The notes under the pieces: model-generated
What the model was told of the DNA's origin: nothing
The model's database searches: none
Seen by the model: the letters and a program-made list of their open reading frames with translations, nothing else
Program-made: the position numbers and the translations under genes
Shown here: in pieces, positions 1-12,448 of the stretch
Layout: every line of letters starts with the position of its first letter
Position numbering within the stretch: position 1 is the stretch's first letter
NCBI GenBank assembly: GCA_947561585.1
Contig: CANNZV010001123.1
Coordinates: forward strand, 272,572 to 336,571
Reading direction: 5' to 3'
Source of the DNA: Caprella mutica
Lineage: Eukaryota; Arthropoda; Malacostraca; Amphipoda; Caprellidae
DNA length: 64,000 nucleotides

Positions 1-686
1 ATCACTTATGTTATTGCTAACGTTAAATAGAGACAAAATAAGAAAATAATCACCTAGATATCCCTCAGTGTCGCTTGTGTCACCACTGATCTATAGTCTC
101 CTAACCTCACCAACAACAGTACATAGATCACTTATGTTATTGCTAACGTTAAATAGAGACAAAATAAGAAAATAATCACCTAGATATCCCTCAGTGTCGC
201 TTGTGTCACCCCTGATCTATAGTCTCCTAACCTCACCAACAACAGTACATAGATCACTTATGTTATTGCTAACGTTAAATAGAGACAAAATAAGAAAATA
301 ATCACCTAGATATCCCTCAGTGTCACTTGTGTCACCCCTGATCTATAGTCTCCTAACCTCACCAACAACAGTACATAGATCACTTATGTTATTGCTAACG
401 TTAAACAGAGACAAAATTAGAAAATAATCACCTAGATATCCCTCAGTGTCGCTTGTGTCACCCCTGATCTATAGTCTCCTAACCTCACCAACAACAGTAC
501 ATAGATCACTTATGTTATTGCTAACGTTAAATAGAGACAAAATAAGAAAATAATCACCTAGATATCCCTCAGTGTCGCTTGTGTCACCCCTGATCTATAG
601 TCTCCTAACCTCACCAACAACAGTACATAGATCACTAATGTTATTGCTAACGTTAAACAGAGACAAAATAAGAAAATAATTACCTA
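1..686. repeat. 126-bp tandem array, about 5.4 copies
   Basis: The unit recurs at 1, 127, 253, 379, 505 and 631, an exact 126-bp period with only scattered substitutions. The last copy breaks off near 686. The array probably continues beyond the left edge, since the first copy starts at base 1. No coding content is seen. Confidence 0.95.
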
Positions 687-2024
687 CATACTCTAACTGA
701 TCATCTTAAAATTATTGAATCAGAGTATATGCCCAAAATAGAGAGATGAACATTTATTATATTTAAATGTAATCAATTGAAATCAAAGAATATTATGTTA
801 AACATGACTAAATGTTAATTATTTAAAACTACTAATGGCTAAAGTTGATTAAGTTTAAGCAAAATACACCTACAGGATTCCTCCATGTTAGAAAATTAGA
901 AACTTCTGAAGATTTCCATGACAATTTCACCCATGGACTTCATAGTTATTCCTGTGGGAAGAAGAAGAACTTTTATTCTAATTATTTCAACAAAATATAT
1001 TTAGAATCATTAAATTCATGCAACTAAACACCAAATTGTTAAAATAAAAGTTAAGATGCACACTAGGGAAATGTTTTCTCTGCTAATTTTATTCACTCAC
1101 CAAACTGAGTTCCGAGTTTCTCGATTCTGTAAATAAAAGTGAGATGAGACAGTGAAGTAGCATTTATTAGTTTAACATAAAAAACACTATGTTCACTCTG
1201 TTATTCTCCATACCTACAACTGTAACTATCAACTTACTCTATTTTTGCCTCATTTGACTAGTTTCAAAATTTCTTTCACTGGCTTGAACGTTAACTGTAA
1301 ATTTACCCCACTACCAGCATCTTATGTGTTCAATTTCACTGCGACTTGTGCCTATTTAGTGAAGATACCTACTTATCTTATTTTTGTTTGGTAGGAAATA
1401 GATACCTATTTTTTTCTTTGTATTGTATGGAGATATTTTTAGTATTTTCACCAACTTGAACGGTAACATGTAATTGACCCTATTATTTGTGCACTTGGAT
1501 GTTCTACTCTCAGTGCATGTAGTGCATGATTGAGTGCATGATTTTTGTTTTTAAATATTTCACTGGGTTGAACAATAACATCAATTTACCCAAGTATTTC
1601 TGCCTGAATTACCTTGCCCTGTCACCAATGTTTTCTCAATGTGTATCCAATGTGTAGCTCGATTAGTGATAAAGGTCTTTCCGGCAAACTTGTGCTTATG
1701 CAAATAAGCAGAATGATTTGCTTTGGACTGGCTATATGTTTTTCTCTGTGCTCTCTCAGTTTCGCATAGCATTTTTGTGTTACATATGTCTTCATATCAT
1801 CGGTGTTTTGTATTTGATCGTAATTTTTTTAATTATGCTCAATGATTGACTTGTTTATCAATGATGATGTTGACATTGACTACCTCAATTTATTATAGCC
1901 CGATTTGTATGAAGATAGCGATCGATCCAGTCAATTACTTGATATAGACTCTTTAAATTAGAAGGCCTCTGTAACATATCATGAATTTTTTCTCGTACAC
2001 TTGAATATTTGCTCGTTTCTGCCT
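687..2024. other. AT-rich region without a recognised gene
   Basis: Open frames at 845-1027 (+) and 1581-1772 (-) have no family features I recognise. A loosely conserved phrase of about 35 bp (TTGAACggTAAC followed by TGTAAtTTACCC) occurs three times, near 1285, 1455 and 1568, which suggests the remains of a degraded repeat element. It may contain further downstream exons of the minus-strand NLR-like gene, but none could be supported. Confidence 0.5.
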
Positions 2025-2262
2025 AAATAGGAAGAATTCCTTAATTATGTTGGAAGATTGAACTTTAAATGTAATGCTTTCTGTTTTACGGAAACGTCAG
2101 AATGAATGTACGGTCGATATTGTTAGGATAGATGGTTATGAGAAGTTTTATCTTGTTAGACCCGATAAACGAGGAGGAGGAATTTCAATTTTGTCGACTC
2201 GTCATTTAAATACAAATGTCTTTTACCAATGTGTAGCGATTATGTTGAAATACTATGTGTAG
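2025..2262 (+). pseudogene. Non-LTR retrotransposon endonuclease fragment, degraded
   Basis: One frame reads FCFTETSE around 2077-2100, matching the LTETWL motif of LINE apurinic-type endonucleases. A shifted frame then gives IDGYEKFYLVRPDKRGGG at 2128-2181, matching the IPGY...R.DR..RGGG motif that follows it in CR1, Jockey and related LINEs. The spacing between the two motifs is as expected for the family. The frameshift and the lack of further endonuclease or reverse transcriptase sequence show a dead fragment. The following 25-bp satellite starts directly after it. Confidence 0.6.
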
Positions 2263-2276
2263 AGTGTTATTTTGTT

Positions 2277-2850
2277 GATAAGGGTGTTAACAATACAGTT
2301 AGCTAAGGGTGTTAACACTACAGGTAGCTAAGGGGGTTAACACTGCAGGTAGCTAAGGGTGTTAACACTACAGGTAGCTAAGGGTGTTAACACTACAGGT
2401 AGCTAAGGGTGTTAACACTACAGGTAGCTAAGGGTGTTAACACTACAGGTAGCTAGGGGGGGTTAACACTACAGGTAGCTAAGGGTGTTAACACTACAGG
2501 TAGATAAGGGTGTTAACACTACTGGTAGCTAAGGGTGTTAACACTACAGGTAGCTAAGGGTGTTAACACTACAGGTAGCTAAGGGTGTTAACACTACAGG
2601 TAGATAAGGGTGTTAACACTACTGGTAGCTAAGGGTGTTAACACTACAGGTAGCTAAGGGTGTTAACACTACAGGTAGCTAAGGGTGTTAACACTACAGG
2701 TAGCTAAGGGTGTTAACACTACAGGTAGCTGAGGGTGTTAACACTACAGGTAGCTAAGGGTGTTAACTCTACAGGTAGCTAAGGGTGTTAATACTACAGG
2801 TAGCTAAGGGTGTTAACACTATAGGTAGCTAAGGGTGTTAACACTACAGG
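2277..2850. repeat. 25-bp tandem array, about 23 copies
   Basis: The unit is AGGGTGTTAACACTACAGGT plus AGCTA. Variant units (TAGATAAGG, ACTACTGG) recur about 100 bp apart near 2500 and 2600, a weak higher-order period of four units. It lies just downstream of the last visible exon of the NLR-like gene, within its presumed next intron. Confidence 0.95.
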
Positions 2851-2863
2851 TTAATTCACTCAC

Positions 2864-3018
2864 GTAATGTTCTTTTGTATCTCTTTAAGTCCTCTTCGAA
2901 GTCACAGTCAGGCAGAGTGCTGATCCACAGACCATATCTATCACCTCTGTAAACTCTCTTCACAATGTCGAGGTGTTCTTGTGACGTCACACAAGCTCTG
3001 AATTCAGTTACCTTACAC
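2864..3018 (-). CDS. Gene 1, C-terminal exon 3
   Basis: The acceptor AATTACAG precedes 3018 and the donor GTGAGT is at 2858-2863. The 155-bp exon enters in phase 2 and leaves in phase 1. It encodes CKVTEFRACVTSQEHLDIVK and about 30 further residues. This resembles the last exon of the paralogue (YKLNLVRCSLTIPEVNELKK), a strand-turn-helix pattern like an LRR unit. The next exon must lie below 2277 or outside the window. Confidence 0.7.
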
Positions 3019-6000
3019 CTGTAATTAGCAAAAGAAATGAATGTAATAATGAATAACAAGAAAATAGTTAATATACATTATCTATTTTCTACTTTTTAAT
3101 TTATCAGTCACATCTAATTAATTTAGATTTAAATTATTTACAATAATTATATTTAAATTATTTATAATAATTATATTTAAATTATTTATAATAATTATAT
3201 TTAAATTATTTATAATAATTATATTTAAATTATTTATAATAATTAGATTCAAATTATTTATAATAATTAGATTCAAATTATTTATAATAATTAGATTTAA
3301 ATTATTTATAATAATTAGATTCAAATTATTTATAATAATTAGATTTGAATTATTTATAATAATTAGATTCAAGTTATTTATAATAATTTAATTTAAATCA
3401 TTTATACTAATTTAGTTGAATCATTTAATAATAATGTGTTTAATTAATTTAATGGTAATTACTGCAGTCGTTAGAGCGTAAATAAACAGACAAATAAAAG
3501 GTAAATATTGTGTAAATTGAAGAGCAAATAGGGTAAATAATCTATCTAACATTTGTGAGTAGAGGATCTGAATGATATATAGATTCTTTACTCTATTTGC
3601 ACTTTAATTGAAAATAATGAATAAAATTTTATATCAATTGTAATATTGTTAATATATTTCATTATATCTAAAGGTATTTTTAATTCCAAACATTCTATGC
3701 AGTTATTTAAGTACAAAGCATATCAATAACATTAAAATTAACTAACTTGCTATTGTTGAGCTGTCTGAAGAATTTCCCATTCAATGGTTGGTAATAGACG
3801 TAACTATGGTCGAAATCAAGCCTAATTTCACTGTCATCTGTAAGCACTGACACCAACTGACCAACATTGACACAGTCGGTGTCTGTTAGAGACTCAGGAA
3901 AATAACACACAATCTCCACTTTATTTTCCCTCTTCTTCATTACTTCAGTCAAGGGTCTGATGTGACGAGAGTATTGTAAGTAATAGTAACTCTTGTCTCT
4001 CAGGACATCAGAGACAATTGAGACGATGACTGAGTCACAGTTTGAAGAAGAACCTAAATCAAGTAGATATTCTCTATCACCTCTAAAGTATTTCCTCAGC
4101 ACTGCAGTGAATGTTTTGGTGTATTTTGGTATCTCTCCATTTTCTGCAGTTTCAAAAATCAGAAGTTTGATGATATTACCATATCTGTGAGAATAAAATA
4201 AGTACATTATTGCCAATTGTCACTAGACAAGCAACTGATAATATTAACTAAATTTACATCTCTTTATGTGCTTCATAAATCAATTAATGTTTATTTATAG
4301 TATACTGTATAGTGTATATATTTATTAACTATGTATTTTATATAAGAGTTTTATAGGCGTGAAATTTGTTTTATAGAATATTTAAATGAGTAAAATAAAG
4401 CGAATACCAAAAATTAATTACTGTAATTAAAAAAAAATTACTATCTATCATAATAATTTCCTTCGAGTGTTTATTTATTTATTTATATATTTTGTGTTCG
4501 CTTCACAATAATGAAAATAAATGCATGGTAGTGCATGACAAGCTGTTTCACAAATACAGACTACTCGAATTTACTAAAATATTTTGAGGTGAATTGAATA
4601 ACAATTTATTCATTAATAGGGTAAGTTACGAATTATTGGACTGTTCTATAGTTTCGATCACATAGGGAAACTATACAATTTATATTTTTATCATGTAAAA
4701 TGTCACCGTGACACTCGGCAAAATATTGATATGATATTTAAATTAGTTTGTATTTATTTTAATGGGAAAGTACACTTCTAACGGGTTGAGTTACACCAAT
4801 ATTAATACTATTGAAAACCCGTCATTTTTAACGTGAAAGTACACTAGTTTGAAATAATTCATATCCGATTAGCCGTATAGTAGGATTATACCTTATAGTA
4901 GGATAATATAGTAGGATTATCCCTTATAGTAGGATAATATAGTAGGATTATACCTTATAGTAGGATAATATAGTAGGATAATACCTTATAGTAGGATAAT
5001 ATAGTAGGATTATACCTTATTGTAGGATAATATAGTAGGATTATACCTTATAGTAGGATAATATAGTAGGATAATACCTTATAGTAGGATAATATAGTAG
5101 GATTATACCTTATAGTAGGATAATATAGTAGGATTATACCTTATAGTAGGATAATATAGTAGGATTATACCTTATTGTAGGATAATATAGTAGGATTATA
5201 CTTTATAGTAGGATAATATAGTAGGATAATACCTTATAGTAGGATAATATAATAGGATTATCCCTTATAGTAGGATAATATAATAGGATTATCCCTTATA
5301 GTAGGATAATACCTTATAGTAGGATAATATAGTAGGATTATACCTTATAGTAGGATAATATAATAGGATTATACCTTATAGTAGGATAATATAGTAGGAT
5401 AATACCTTATAGTAGGATAATATAATAGGATTATACCTTATAGTAGGATAATATAATAGGATTATACCTTATAGTAGGATAATATGGTAGGATTATACCT
5501 TATAGTAGGATAATATAATAGGATTATACCTTATAGTAGGTTAAAAAGTTAAATTTCATAATAATTAAATACCCATAATTTTAATGAATGAAGAGTTTGA
5601 GGTGAAAAGACAAAGTTTTCAACTTTTCGACAAATTTGAAGTCAGTGACAATATGTTTGAGTCTCTCCTGAAATAGTTCAGTAGTTTTCTATGAGAGAAA
5701 TATTTTCTTTATTTTCTTTCTACCCCTAACTGATATATTTACAGTGGAAAAGCTCTAAACAATTATTAACATTTCAAAGTATTTTCAAGTATCAAAATTA
5801 ATGAAGTTTATCAAATAAAATATTTAAATAATGTATAACAAGTGTTGAAGATTAATAAGTAATAATTAATTGTGAAAATATACCATGGATATCAAAATAA
5901 AAATCTTTAAATTTCTCCACCAGTTGATAAGTTATTTGTGTCCGTTATAGTACTTTGACAACTGGTTTGTATGTTTCACATAGAAATAAATAAATAAAGA

Positions 6001-8450
6001 ACAATATAGAGGAACTGATCAGATTCATTATACACAATGTACCAGATGATGTCAGTCTGTCATTACAATGTACCAGATGATGTCAGTCTGTCATTACAAT
6101 GTACCAGATGATGTCAGTCTGTCCTTACAATGTACCAAATGATGTCAGTCTGTCATTACAATGTACCAGATGATGTCAGTCTGTCATTACAATGTACCAG
6201 ATGATGTCAGTCTGTCATTACAATGTACCACATGATGTCAGTCTGTCATTAATGTTACTAAAATTAAACTAATTCCCAATTAGTCCAAACTCTTTACTTT
6301 CAGGTATGAATTGCGGTTAGAATTAGACGCTTTTCTCACTTTGTTGCAATTAACATTGAGTTTTATGAACCTTTTATTAGGTTGTTTTATTTCTAGTTAG
6401 TGAATATACATAAATTTTATTAAAGCACTATCTAAATATTTAAAGAATTGTAAATGTTTGTAATGGCAGACTTTGATATGAAATAGAAAATAATTATTCA
6501 AAATATAATTACTTACCTCTCAACTTCCCTTTCAACGTCAGTGTTTTTAGTAGACACTCCAAGACATTTTAGAAAGTTCTCCCGTAGATCACTTTCTGAA
6601 AGATGCCTTGAATTCCAGTCAATGTTACGCTCTTCCATGTTCTTGATCACCTGATCTACTGCCAGAAATTCCTGAATTGTGCTGTGTGTGAAGGCGTAAG
6701 TCAAAGTTTTACCGAGTTTCAAAGAGGTCTCTGGGGTTAGGATGGACGTGAGTAACCCTCCAATGTCAACATCTCTCGGCAACTTTTGTTGGCATTTTTC
6801 GACTAAGCTTTCGTAGTGATCTTCTTCAAGGAAATATTTCTCACAATTGAAGAGCATGAGACTGTAGTAACTGAACAAGTCACAAATATATTTGATTGTT
6901 CTTTTGGGAGTCTGAACATTGCTCTCTCTCAACTTTTTCCTTATTTCTGTATAGAAGATTTCTCTTATTGCTTTGTAAGCACTTAGTTCATTGTGCAATT
7001 GAGACAAAGATGTTCTGTTATTCAAGAACAGAGAGATGAATAATGCCAATATAATTGGAGAGCAGAAAACTTTCTGTGCATCTTCATTCAGATTCTCAAA
7101 GCTCTTCACTAGTTCTTCAGAATCAACATCACCCATCTTATCACCATATCTCTTCAAGAAATTCACTTTGTCTCTCAATTCGTTGAAGGCTTCGATGAGC
7201 ATTTCATTGTAGCCCAAATTCATCTCTTTCAGTTTGCTAATGAAATTATTCCCTGCATCAACTCTGCCGGAAACAATGCATGTAGCGTCATATTTGTTGC
7301 AGAATGGTATGATTTGATCAACCAGTTTCCTGCTGTCTTCGTTGACTTCATCGTAGCCATCAATTAAGAAGACTTTGCCCTCCACTTCTTTGAATGCGTT
7401 ATAAATGACTTCTTTAGGAGAATACAGATTGGGAATATTCTCGTTCAGGAAATCACTAAGATTATTCTTTCGCTCAGTTCGGCATTCTAGGTAGATAGGT
7501 ACTCTGAATCTTCCTATGCCTTTGTAACTCCTTTCACTCCCATTAACTGAATTGTCCAAAATATTATGGTACAAGTTTCGCATGAGGGTAGTTTTGCCAG
7601 AGCCTGGACCACCATTGATCACCACGAATTTATTAGTAACGTGGTTACAAAACTCAGTGGAGCTGAAATTTTTTTCTTTCTTTCTCTGTTCATTCTTGTC
7701 TTTAACAGCCACTGATAAATTTACGGACTGAAAGATCTGGGAAGTATCTATCTTTTCCAAACTGCCTGGCAAAGGGACAGAGAATGAATCAGAATATTTC
7801 TCTAGCATGAAGGGTGCACTTTCCTTTTCTATTAATTTTGTAACATTCTTAACTGTGTTCTCATAAGAGCTTGTTGTTTCACGTACCAACTCGTCAAACT
7901 TAGCATCCAAACCTGCAACTTTAGCATCAATTTCACTCTTGTCTTTGCCGTAAAGTGTGCCAGCAGTTCTGATGCATTTTGTCATCAATGTTTTTTTGTC
8001 TTCAATTTTGGGGTCTTCTTTTGCTTTAGATTGTTCGTGGCTAACTTTATTTCTAAAGTCTTTGATCTCTTTTAGAAGATACTCGACACTATCAGTGTCT
8101 TCCATTTTCTCATTATAATCTTTTGTACCAGTTTGAGTGACTTTTTCGTAACACAGAACTGGAAGAATATCATGCAAAAAAGTTACATCAAAGCTGGAAA
8201 AGTCAGTTTCCTCCATTTTTATCAAATGCTTCTCTAACTTTTTTTCTAGTTTTATGCCAGATCTCTCTTCAATCTTCAAATTTTCAAAGTGGTCTTTGAT
8301 CGTCACTCCATCGGGTTTCTTAAAGCCCCAGTCTATTATGGTCTGATAGACAAGGGGACAACACTCAAAATTGATGCGATTATTGATCAGAAAATTCAAG
8401 TCCTCTTGAGAAAGAGATTGAAGTGAAGCCATTGTGCTCAGGAATACAAC
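2864..8450 (-). CDS. NLR-like HEPN-NACHT protein, gene 1 (partial, spliced)
   Basis: Exons are 8450-6517, 4184-3747 and 3018-2864, joined in phases 2, 2 and 1; about 842 codons are visible. Seen in sequence: a HEPN-like region with RNxxxH (R127, H132, counted from the ATG at 8432), then a NACHT ATPase with P-loop GGPGSGKTT (274-282), Walker B VFLIDGYDEV (354-363), sensor SGR (388-390), and a FTHSTIQEFLA winged-helix signature before the first intron. Known for the families: HEPN domains with RNxxxH are often RNases, and NACHT is a signalling ATPase of NLR receptors. Inferred role: a cytoplasmic-side immune or conflict receptor. The big exon opens at a phase-0 acceptor (CTCCTGCAG), so an upstream exon is missing. 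The last exon ends in phase 1, so at least one more lies at lower coordinates. The paralogue at 46563-53231 has the same intron phases. Confidence 0.8.
3118..3410. repeat. 24-bp AT-rich tandem array
   Basis: The unit is TTATTTATAATAATTAGATT plus CAAA, about 12 copies, lying in the intron between exons 2 and 3 of gene 1. Because 24 is a multiple of three, the minus strand stays open as an NLIIINN-type repeat; I take that as an artefact of unit length. Confidence 0.9.
3747..4184 (-). CDS. Gene 1, C-terminal exon 2
   Basis: The acceptor CTCACAG precedes 4184 and the donor GTTAGT is at 3741-3746. The exon is 438 bp and phase 2 on both sides, so it completes an arginine codon after the NACHT exon. 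The product begins YGNIIKLLIFE and is homologous to the YWNILRFVTLQ exon at 48561-48950 of the paralogue, with the same flanking phases. No named domain is recognised; alternating strand and helix periods could be a degenerate LRR-type or other repeat scaffold. Confidence 0.75.
4873..5540. repeat. 31-bp tandem array, about 21 copies
   Basis: The unit is CCTTATAGTAGGATAATATA plus GTAGGATTATA. Each unit is itself built from TAGTAGGAT-type half repeats, so the array probably grew from a shorter motif. It is intronic in gene 1. Confidence 0.95.
6033..6252. repeat. 31-bp tandem array, 7 copies
   Basis: The unit is ACAATGTACCAGATGATGTC plus AGTCTGTCATT, almost perfectly conserved over seven copies, so it is a young array. 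It is intronic in gene 1. Confidence 0.95.
6517..8450 (-). CDS. Gene 1, HEPN-NACHT exon
   Basis: This is a single 1934-bp open exon. The 3' boundary is the donor GTAAGT at 6511-6516 and the 5' boundary is an acceptor CTCCTGCAG at 8451. Six codons precede the first ATG (8432) in frame, so the ATG may be internal rather than the true start. The paralogous exon starts at the same phase, after a transmembrane exon. The region between the HEPN and NACHT parts (residues about 140-260) is lysine- and glutamate-rich and probably helical. Confidence 0.88.
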
Positions 8451-8734
8451 CTGCAGGAGAGAAAAATAAGAATGAGTGAATGTTGCAAATAACGTACTGA
8501 GGTCTAGAGGGAGGAATCCATTTAACGCTATCTGAGGTGTTTTTAATATAACAGTCAGTACTAAAGTACATCAAAAGAATGAAGTTTAAATGACATGTAT
8601 GAAAAAATGGGGCGTTTAGAATTATTGAAATACAATAATTCTTAACTTGAATAACCAACCATCTACTTAACCGATTTAGACAAACTTGTTCTGAATCGAC
8701 TCCAAATTCTTAGGGGTTTTATTTGGTTATTAAA

Positions 8735-9753
8735 AAAAGTGTACTGGAAAAAACAGTAACTGAAAGTGTACTGGAAAAAACAGCAACTGAAAGTGTACTG
8801 GAAAAAACAGTAACTGAAAGTGTACTGGAAAAAACAGTAACTGAAAGTGTACTGGAAAAAACAGCAACTGAAAGTGTACTGGAAAAAACAGCAACTGAAA
8901 GTGTACTGGAAAAAACAGCAACTGAAAGTGTACTGGAAAAAACAGTAACTGAAAATGTACTGGAAAAAACAGCAACTGAAAGTGTACTGGAAAAAACAGT
9001 AACTGAAAGTGTACTGGAAAAAACAGTAACTGAAAGTGTACTGGAAAAAACAGTAACTGAAAATGTACTGGAAAAAACAGCAACTGAAAGTGTACTGGAA
9101 AAAACAGTAACTGAAAGTGTACTGGAAAAAACAGTAACTGAAAGTGTACTGGAAAAAACAGTAACTGAAAGTGTACTGAAAAAAACAGTAACTGAAAGTG
9201 TACTGGAAAAAACAGTAACTGAAAGTGTACTGGAAAAAACAGTAACTGAAAGTGTACTGGAAAAAACAGTAACTGAAAGTGTACTGGAAAAAACAGTAAC
9301 TGAAAGTGTACTGGAAAAAACAGTAACTGAAAGTGTACTAGAAAAAACAGTAACTGAAAGTGTACTGGAAAAAACAGTAACTGAAAGTGTACTGGAAAAA
9401 ACAGTAACTGAAAGTGTACTGGAAAAAACAGTAACTGAAAGTGTACTGGAAAAAACAGTAACTGAAAGTGTACTGGAAAAAACAGTAACTGAAAGTGTAC
9501 TGGAAAAAACAGTAACTGAAAGTGTACTGGAAAAAACAGTAACTGAAAGTGTACTGGAAAAAACAGTAACTGAAAGTGTACTGGAAAAAACAGTAACTGA
9601 AAGTGTACTAGAAAAAACAGTAACTGAAAGTGTACTGGAAAAAACAGTAACTGAAAGTGTACTGGAAAAAACAGTAACTGAAAGTGTACTGGAAAAAACA
9701 GTAACTGAAAGTGTACTGGAAAAAACAGTAACTGAAAGTGTACTGGAAAAAAG
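8735..9753. repeat. 27-bp tandem array, about 37 copies
   Basis: The unit is ACTGAAAGTGTACTGGAAAA plus AACAGTA. As 27 is divisible by three, the plus strand is open for 380 codons (a nine-residue VLEKTVTES repeat from 8723) and the minus strand for 117 codons. There is no upstream gene context or signal peptide, so I treat it as satellite. It lies just upstream of the NACHT exon of gene 1, probably in its first intron. Confidence 0.92.
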
Positions 9754-9836
9754 TAAAATATCCTTTTACTTTGGGTATAACTATTTCCTATTATTTGTGG
9801 AATTCACTAATATTAGTAAATTTCATCTTAAATATT

Positions 9837-9964
9837 TCATCGAATGTTTAAAGTATAGTCCATAGGTGTAGATCTCGCTACACCTCCAATTTCAGGAGCT
9901 TTTCTGACAGATAAACCTTTTTGGAATTCATCAAATGTTTTTTGAATATCTTCTTTAAAAGACA
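9837..9964 (-). CDS. Candidate exon of unknown identity
   Basis: After a possible acceptor (AATAATAG before 9964) the minus strand encodes about 41 residues with normal, non-repetitive composition (SFKEDIQKTFDEFQKGLSVR and following) and ends at TGA 9837-9839. I do not recognise the protein. It sits upstream of gene 1 on the same strand, but the stop codon means it cannot simply splice into the HEPN-NACHT exon without an internal donor. It may instead be a retroelement remnant. Confidence 0.3.
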
Positions 9965-10794
9965 CTATTATTAAAAGTTGCAACTAATCTTATAAACTAA
10001 TGCTATGTCAATTAAAATAATTAACTTATAGTTGATAATGTACTTTTTAATAAGAATTACTTTAATAAATTGTAATTATGGACTGAATCGGATACAGAGG
10101 GAAGGTTCGGACCCAACATCAACAGAAGTGTCTGATTCATCCCAAATGACACTTCAAAATTAAAATCATCACAATTTTTCTAATTTCATTTGTATTATTT
10201 TTTTAAAATACCAAACATAACATAAAATATTGATATAATTCATACCTTTGAGATTGATTGAGAAAACATAATTTCTGTCACCTGACAGTTATTCTAGTTT
10301 ATTTTTCCATTAAAAATAACGGGTCTCCAATATTAATATACTGCCTGTTATATAAATTAATTTTTGTGAATTCAATTACCATTCATTTTTGCATAAACTG
10401 ATACTATATTTTATAGATAAAATACATATAAAAACAGAACAAAACGTAAGAATTTAAATTTCAATTACAATATATTCCCGAGCGTATCATGGTTACATTC
10501 TTCATGTTTAATACCCTTTGAGTAAAAGTGGATACCAAATAAATAAATAAACAGACGACGGAAATTATTAGTGTAGATTTTCTTTTTTGTATAAAACATA
10601 AGGCAGGGTCGGTGTGAGATTCATTGGCAGAGTCTGTGCTAAATAAATTGATGTGAAAAATTACAGAAAACTAGATACAGTGAAGAAGACTATTCTAATT
10701 TCCTATAAATAAATTTAATTGAAAAAAAAATGATATTTATTATAATTGAAACAAAATATGTTTCTAAATGTGTTATGAAGGGGTTTATACATTT
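9965..10794. other. No gene recognised
   Basis: This is AT-rich non-coding sequence. A short TCAGGTGACAGAAATT phrase near 10275 (seen on the minus strand) recurs near 37747, so it belongs to a dispersed repeat. Confidence 0.5.
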
Positions 10795-11340
10795 AGTCCA
10801 GGATACAGTAACATAGGGTATGGTAATCAGCTGATCAAATCTAGTTTGACGTGCCCACCGGATGACTGGAAATGGCGACTCTGACCACACTTTGAAACAT
10901 GGGAAAACCTACTTAAACTTAGTCATTTCTAAATATTATTTTATTCTTATCAATTACTAACTAAGCATTGGTTAAATTGTATTTCCATTATTTTGACCTT
11001 ATTTGTTATTCATAAGAACTACAATTTAGCAGTTAACTAGCACTAGTTTAGCCTCCTAGGTATAACATATGTTCCAGACACAATTTTTAACCGATAAGTT
11101 AAAGAAATGAACAATAAAAACACACCTGAATTAGATCTATTTATTCAACTTTGAGGTTCAATCGCCATTTTCGCTTTTCTTTTTCACGAAACCCTTATAA
11201 AATGACTTTAAACTTCTCGATATTAACATGCAAATACGAGGAATTATGAGCCGCTCGGTCACAAACAAGGAATGTGTTGTTGTGGTGACGTCATATTTCT
11301 GTGTCGTCTACTAGGTACTATACCTGTTTATGTTCCTGTA
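10795..11340 (+). repeat. Dispersed repeat, copy 1 of an inverted pair
   Basis: About 545 bp match 45855-46400 in reverse orientation. Shared landmarks include GGTATGGTAATCAGCTGATC, a TCAAAGTGTGG block, a GAATTATGAGCCGCTCGGTC block and a TGACGTCAT site. No coding sequence is recognised. It is likely a copy of an unnamed transposable element. Confidence 0.8.
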
Positions 11341-11430
11341 CATTGATTTAGTCTAGTGTGAGCCAGGTTTCCATTAGTCTTTTCCTCTTTGATAATCACA
11401 AGTTAGTGTTTTGAGACTCTCAAACTTTCC

Positions 11431-11576
11431 AAAGACTACTTTAGTCCCCTTCTATTGATTGAGACTACTTTAGTCCCCTTCTATTGATTGAGACTACTTT
11501 AGTCCCCTTCTATTGATTGAGACTACTTTAGTCCCCTTCTATTGATTGAGACTACTTTAGTCCCCTTCTATTGATT
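11431..11576. repeat. 29-bp tandem array, 5 copies
   Basis: The unit is GACTACTTTAGTCCCCTTCT plus ATTGATTGA, with five essentially identical copies. Confidence 0.95.
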
Positions 11577-12202
11577 CAGTGCCCATCAGTGAGGTACAAC
11601 TGTCCATTGGAAAATGTCTGCTCTAGATATTGCTAAGATATAAATTAAAAAACTAGGTTGACCATCAACTTGTACTTCCTTGGCAAACCACGCGGGATAT
11701 TTTAGTCTACTCCATTAAAAATGTTATCAGAGCAAAAATAATTTGATTTTAAGGATGATTTATTTTTCATATATGACTATATCTTACAGTAAAAATGCTG
11801 TTTATAATTAGTTTACATTTCAATATTGTACTGTCCTTAATAACCGAATATCATCGTTATTACTTATAGTACATATATAGCGATATAAAAAACCCTCAGA
11901 TGACCATACTGACTATCATTTATTCGAAATAATTCTGATTCGTCAAGTACATTTTCCCAAGACATTTGCTTCTCCTACATCGTTTTTTAGTTTTGTTTCT
12001 GAACTTTCCAGTGTAAGTCACTGAACAGTTTACAAGTCGTTGAGATGTTGAAGTCTCCTTGTAGAAATCTAATTCTTAATTTGCAGCTCCGTGATCAGTT
12101 TCACCATGAAATCTCTCCTGTATAGTTTCTAGCTACCTACCACTCTGCATATAGTACCATTTGTACATCTGGATTGTATTTATAACATAACTTTTATTTC
12201 AG

Positions 12203-12361
12203 AAAAATCAAGTAGCTTCATTATTGAAAACTTGCAGTGGCCAGAGGACACTTTATTGAGTATCATGATACCATTTGACCAACATCCTATATTCCAAACT
12301 TGGATTGGTTATAGCATTATTCAATGTTTGGCCTTTTTAGGATCAGTGAAGATAGATAAAC
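12203..12361 (+). CDS. Candidate exon, possibly a membrane receptor fragment
   Basis: After a good acceptor (TTTTATTTCAG before 12203) an open frame of about 52 codons runs to a possible donor GTATGT at 12362. The product includes SSSFIIENLQWPEDTLLSIM and then PFDQHPIFQTWIGYSIIQCL. The P-F-D...Y...Q pattern loosely recalls insect odorant receptors (7tm_6), but this is weak. No partner exon was found. Confidence 0.3.
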
Positions 12362-12448
12362 AGTATGTATGAATTTTGCTAGATTTTTGTTATTCTTGAG
12401 TAGCGTCGTTCTGTACCGAGGTGAAGTGGGGGAATTCATATCAGAAGA

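Larger units (their letters stand above)
4185..6516. other. Intron of gene 1 with two satellites
   Basis: This intron separates the NACHT exon from exon 2. It is AT-rich and holds two unrelated 31-bp arrays (4873-5540 and 6033-6252). No other coding sequence is recognised. Confidence 0.7.

Noticed and set aside
10230..10280. ATG exon MFSQSISK on the minus strand as exon 1 of gene 1
   Set aside because: Phase would fit the 8450 acceptor, but the sequence overlaps a dispersed phrase also found at 37741 and lacks the transmembrane helix of the paralogue.
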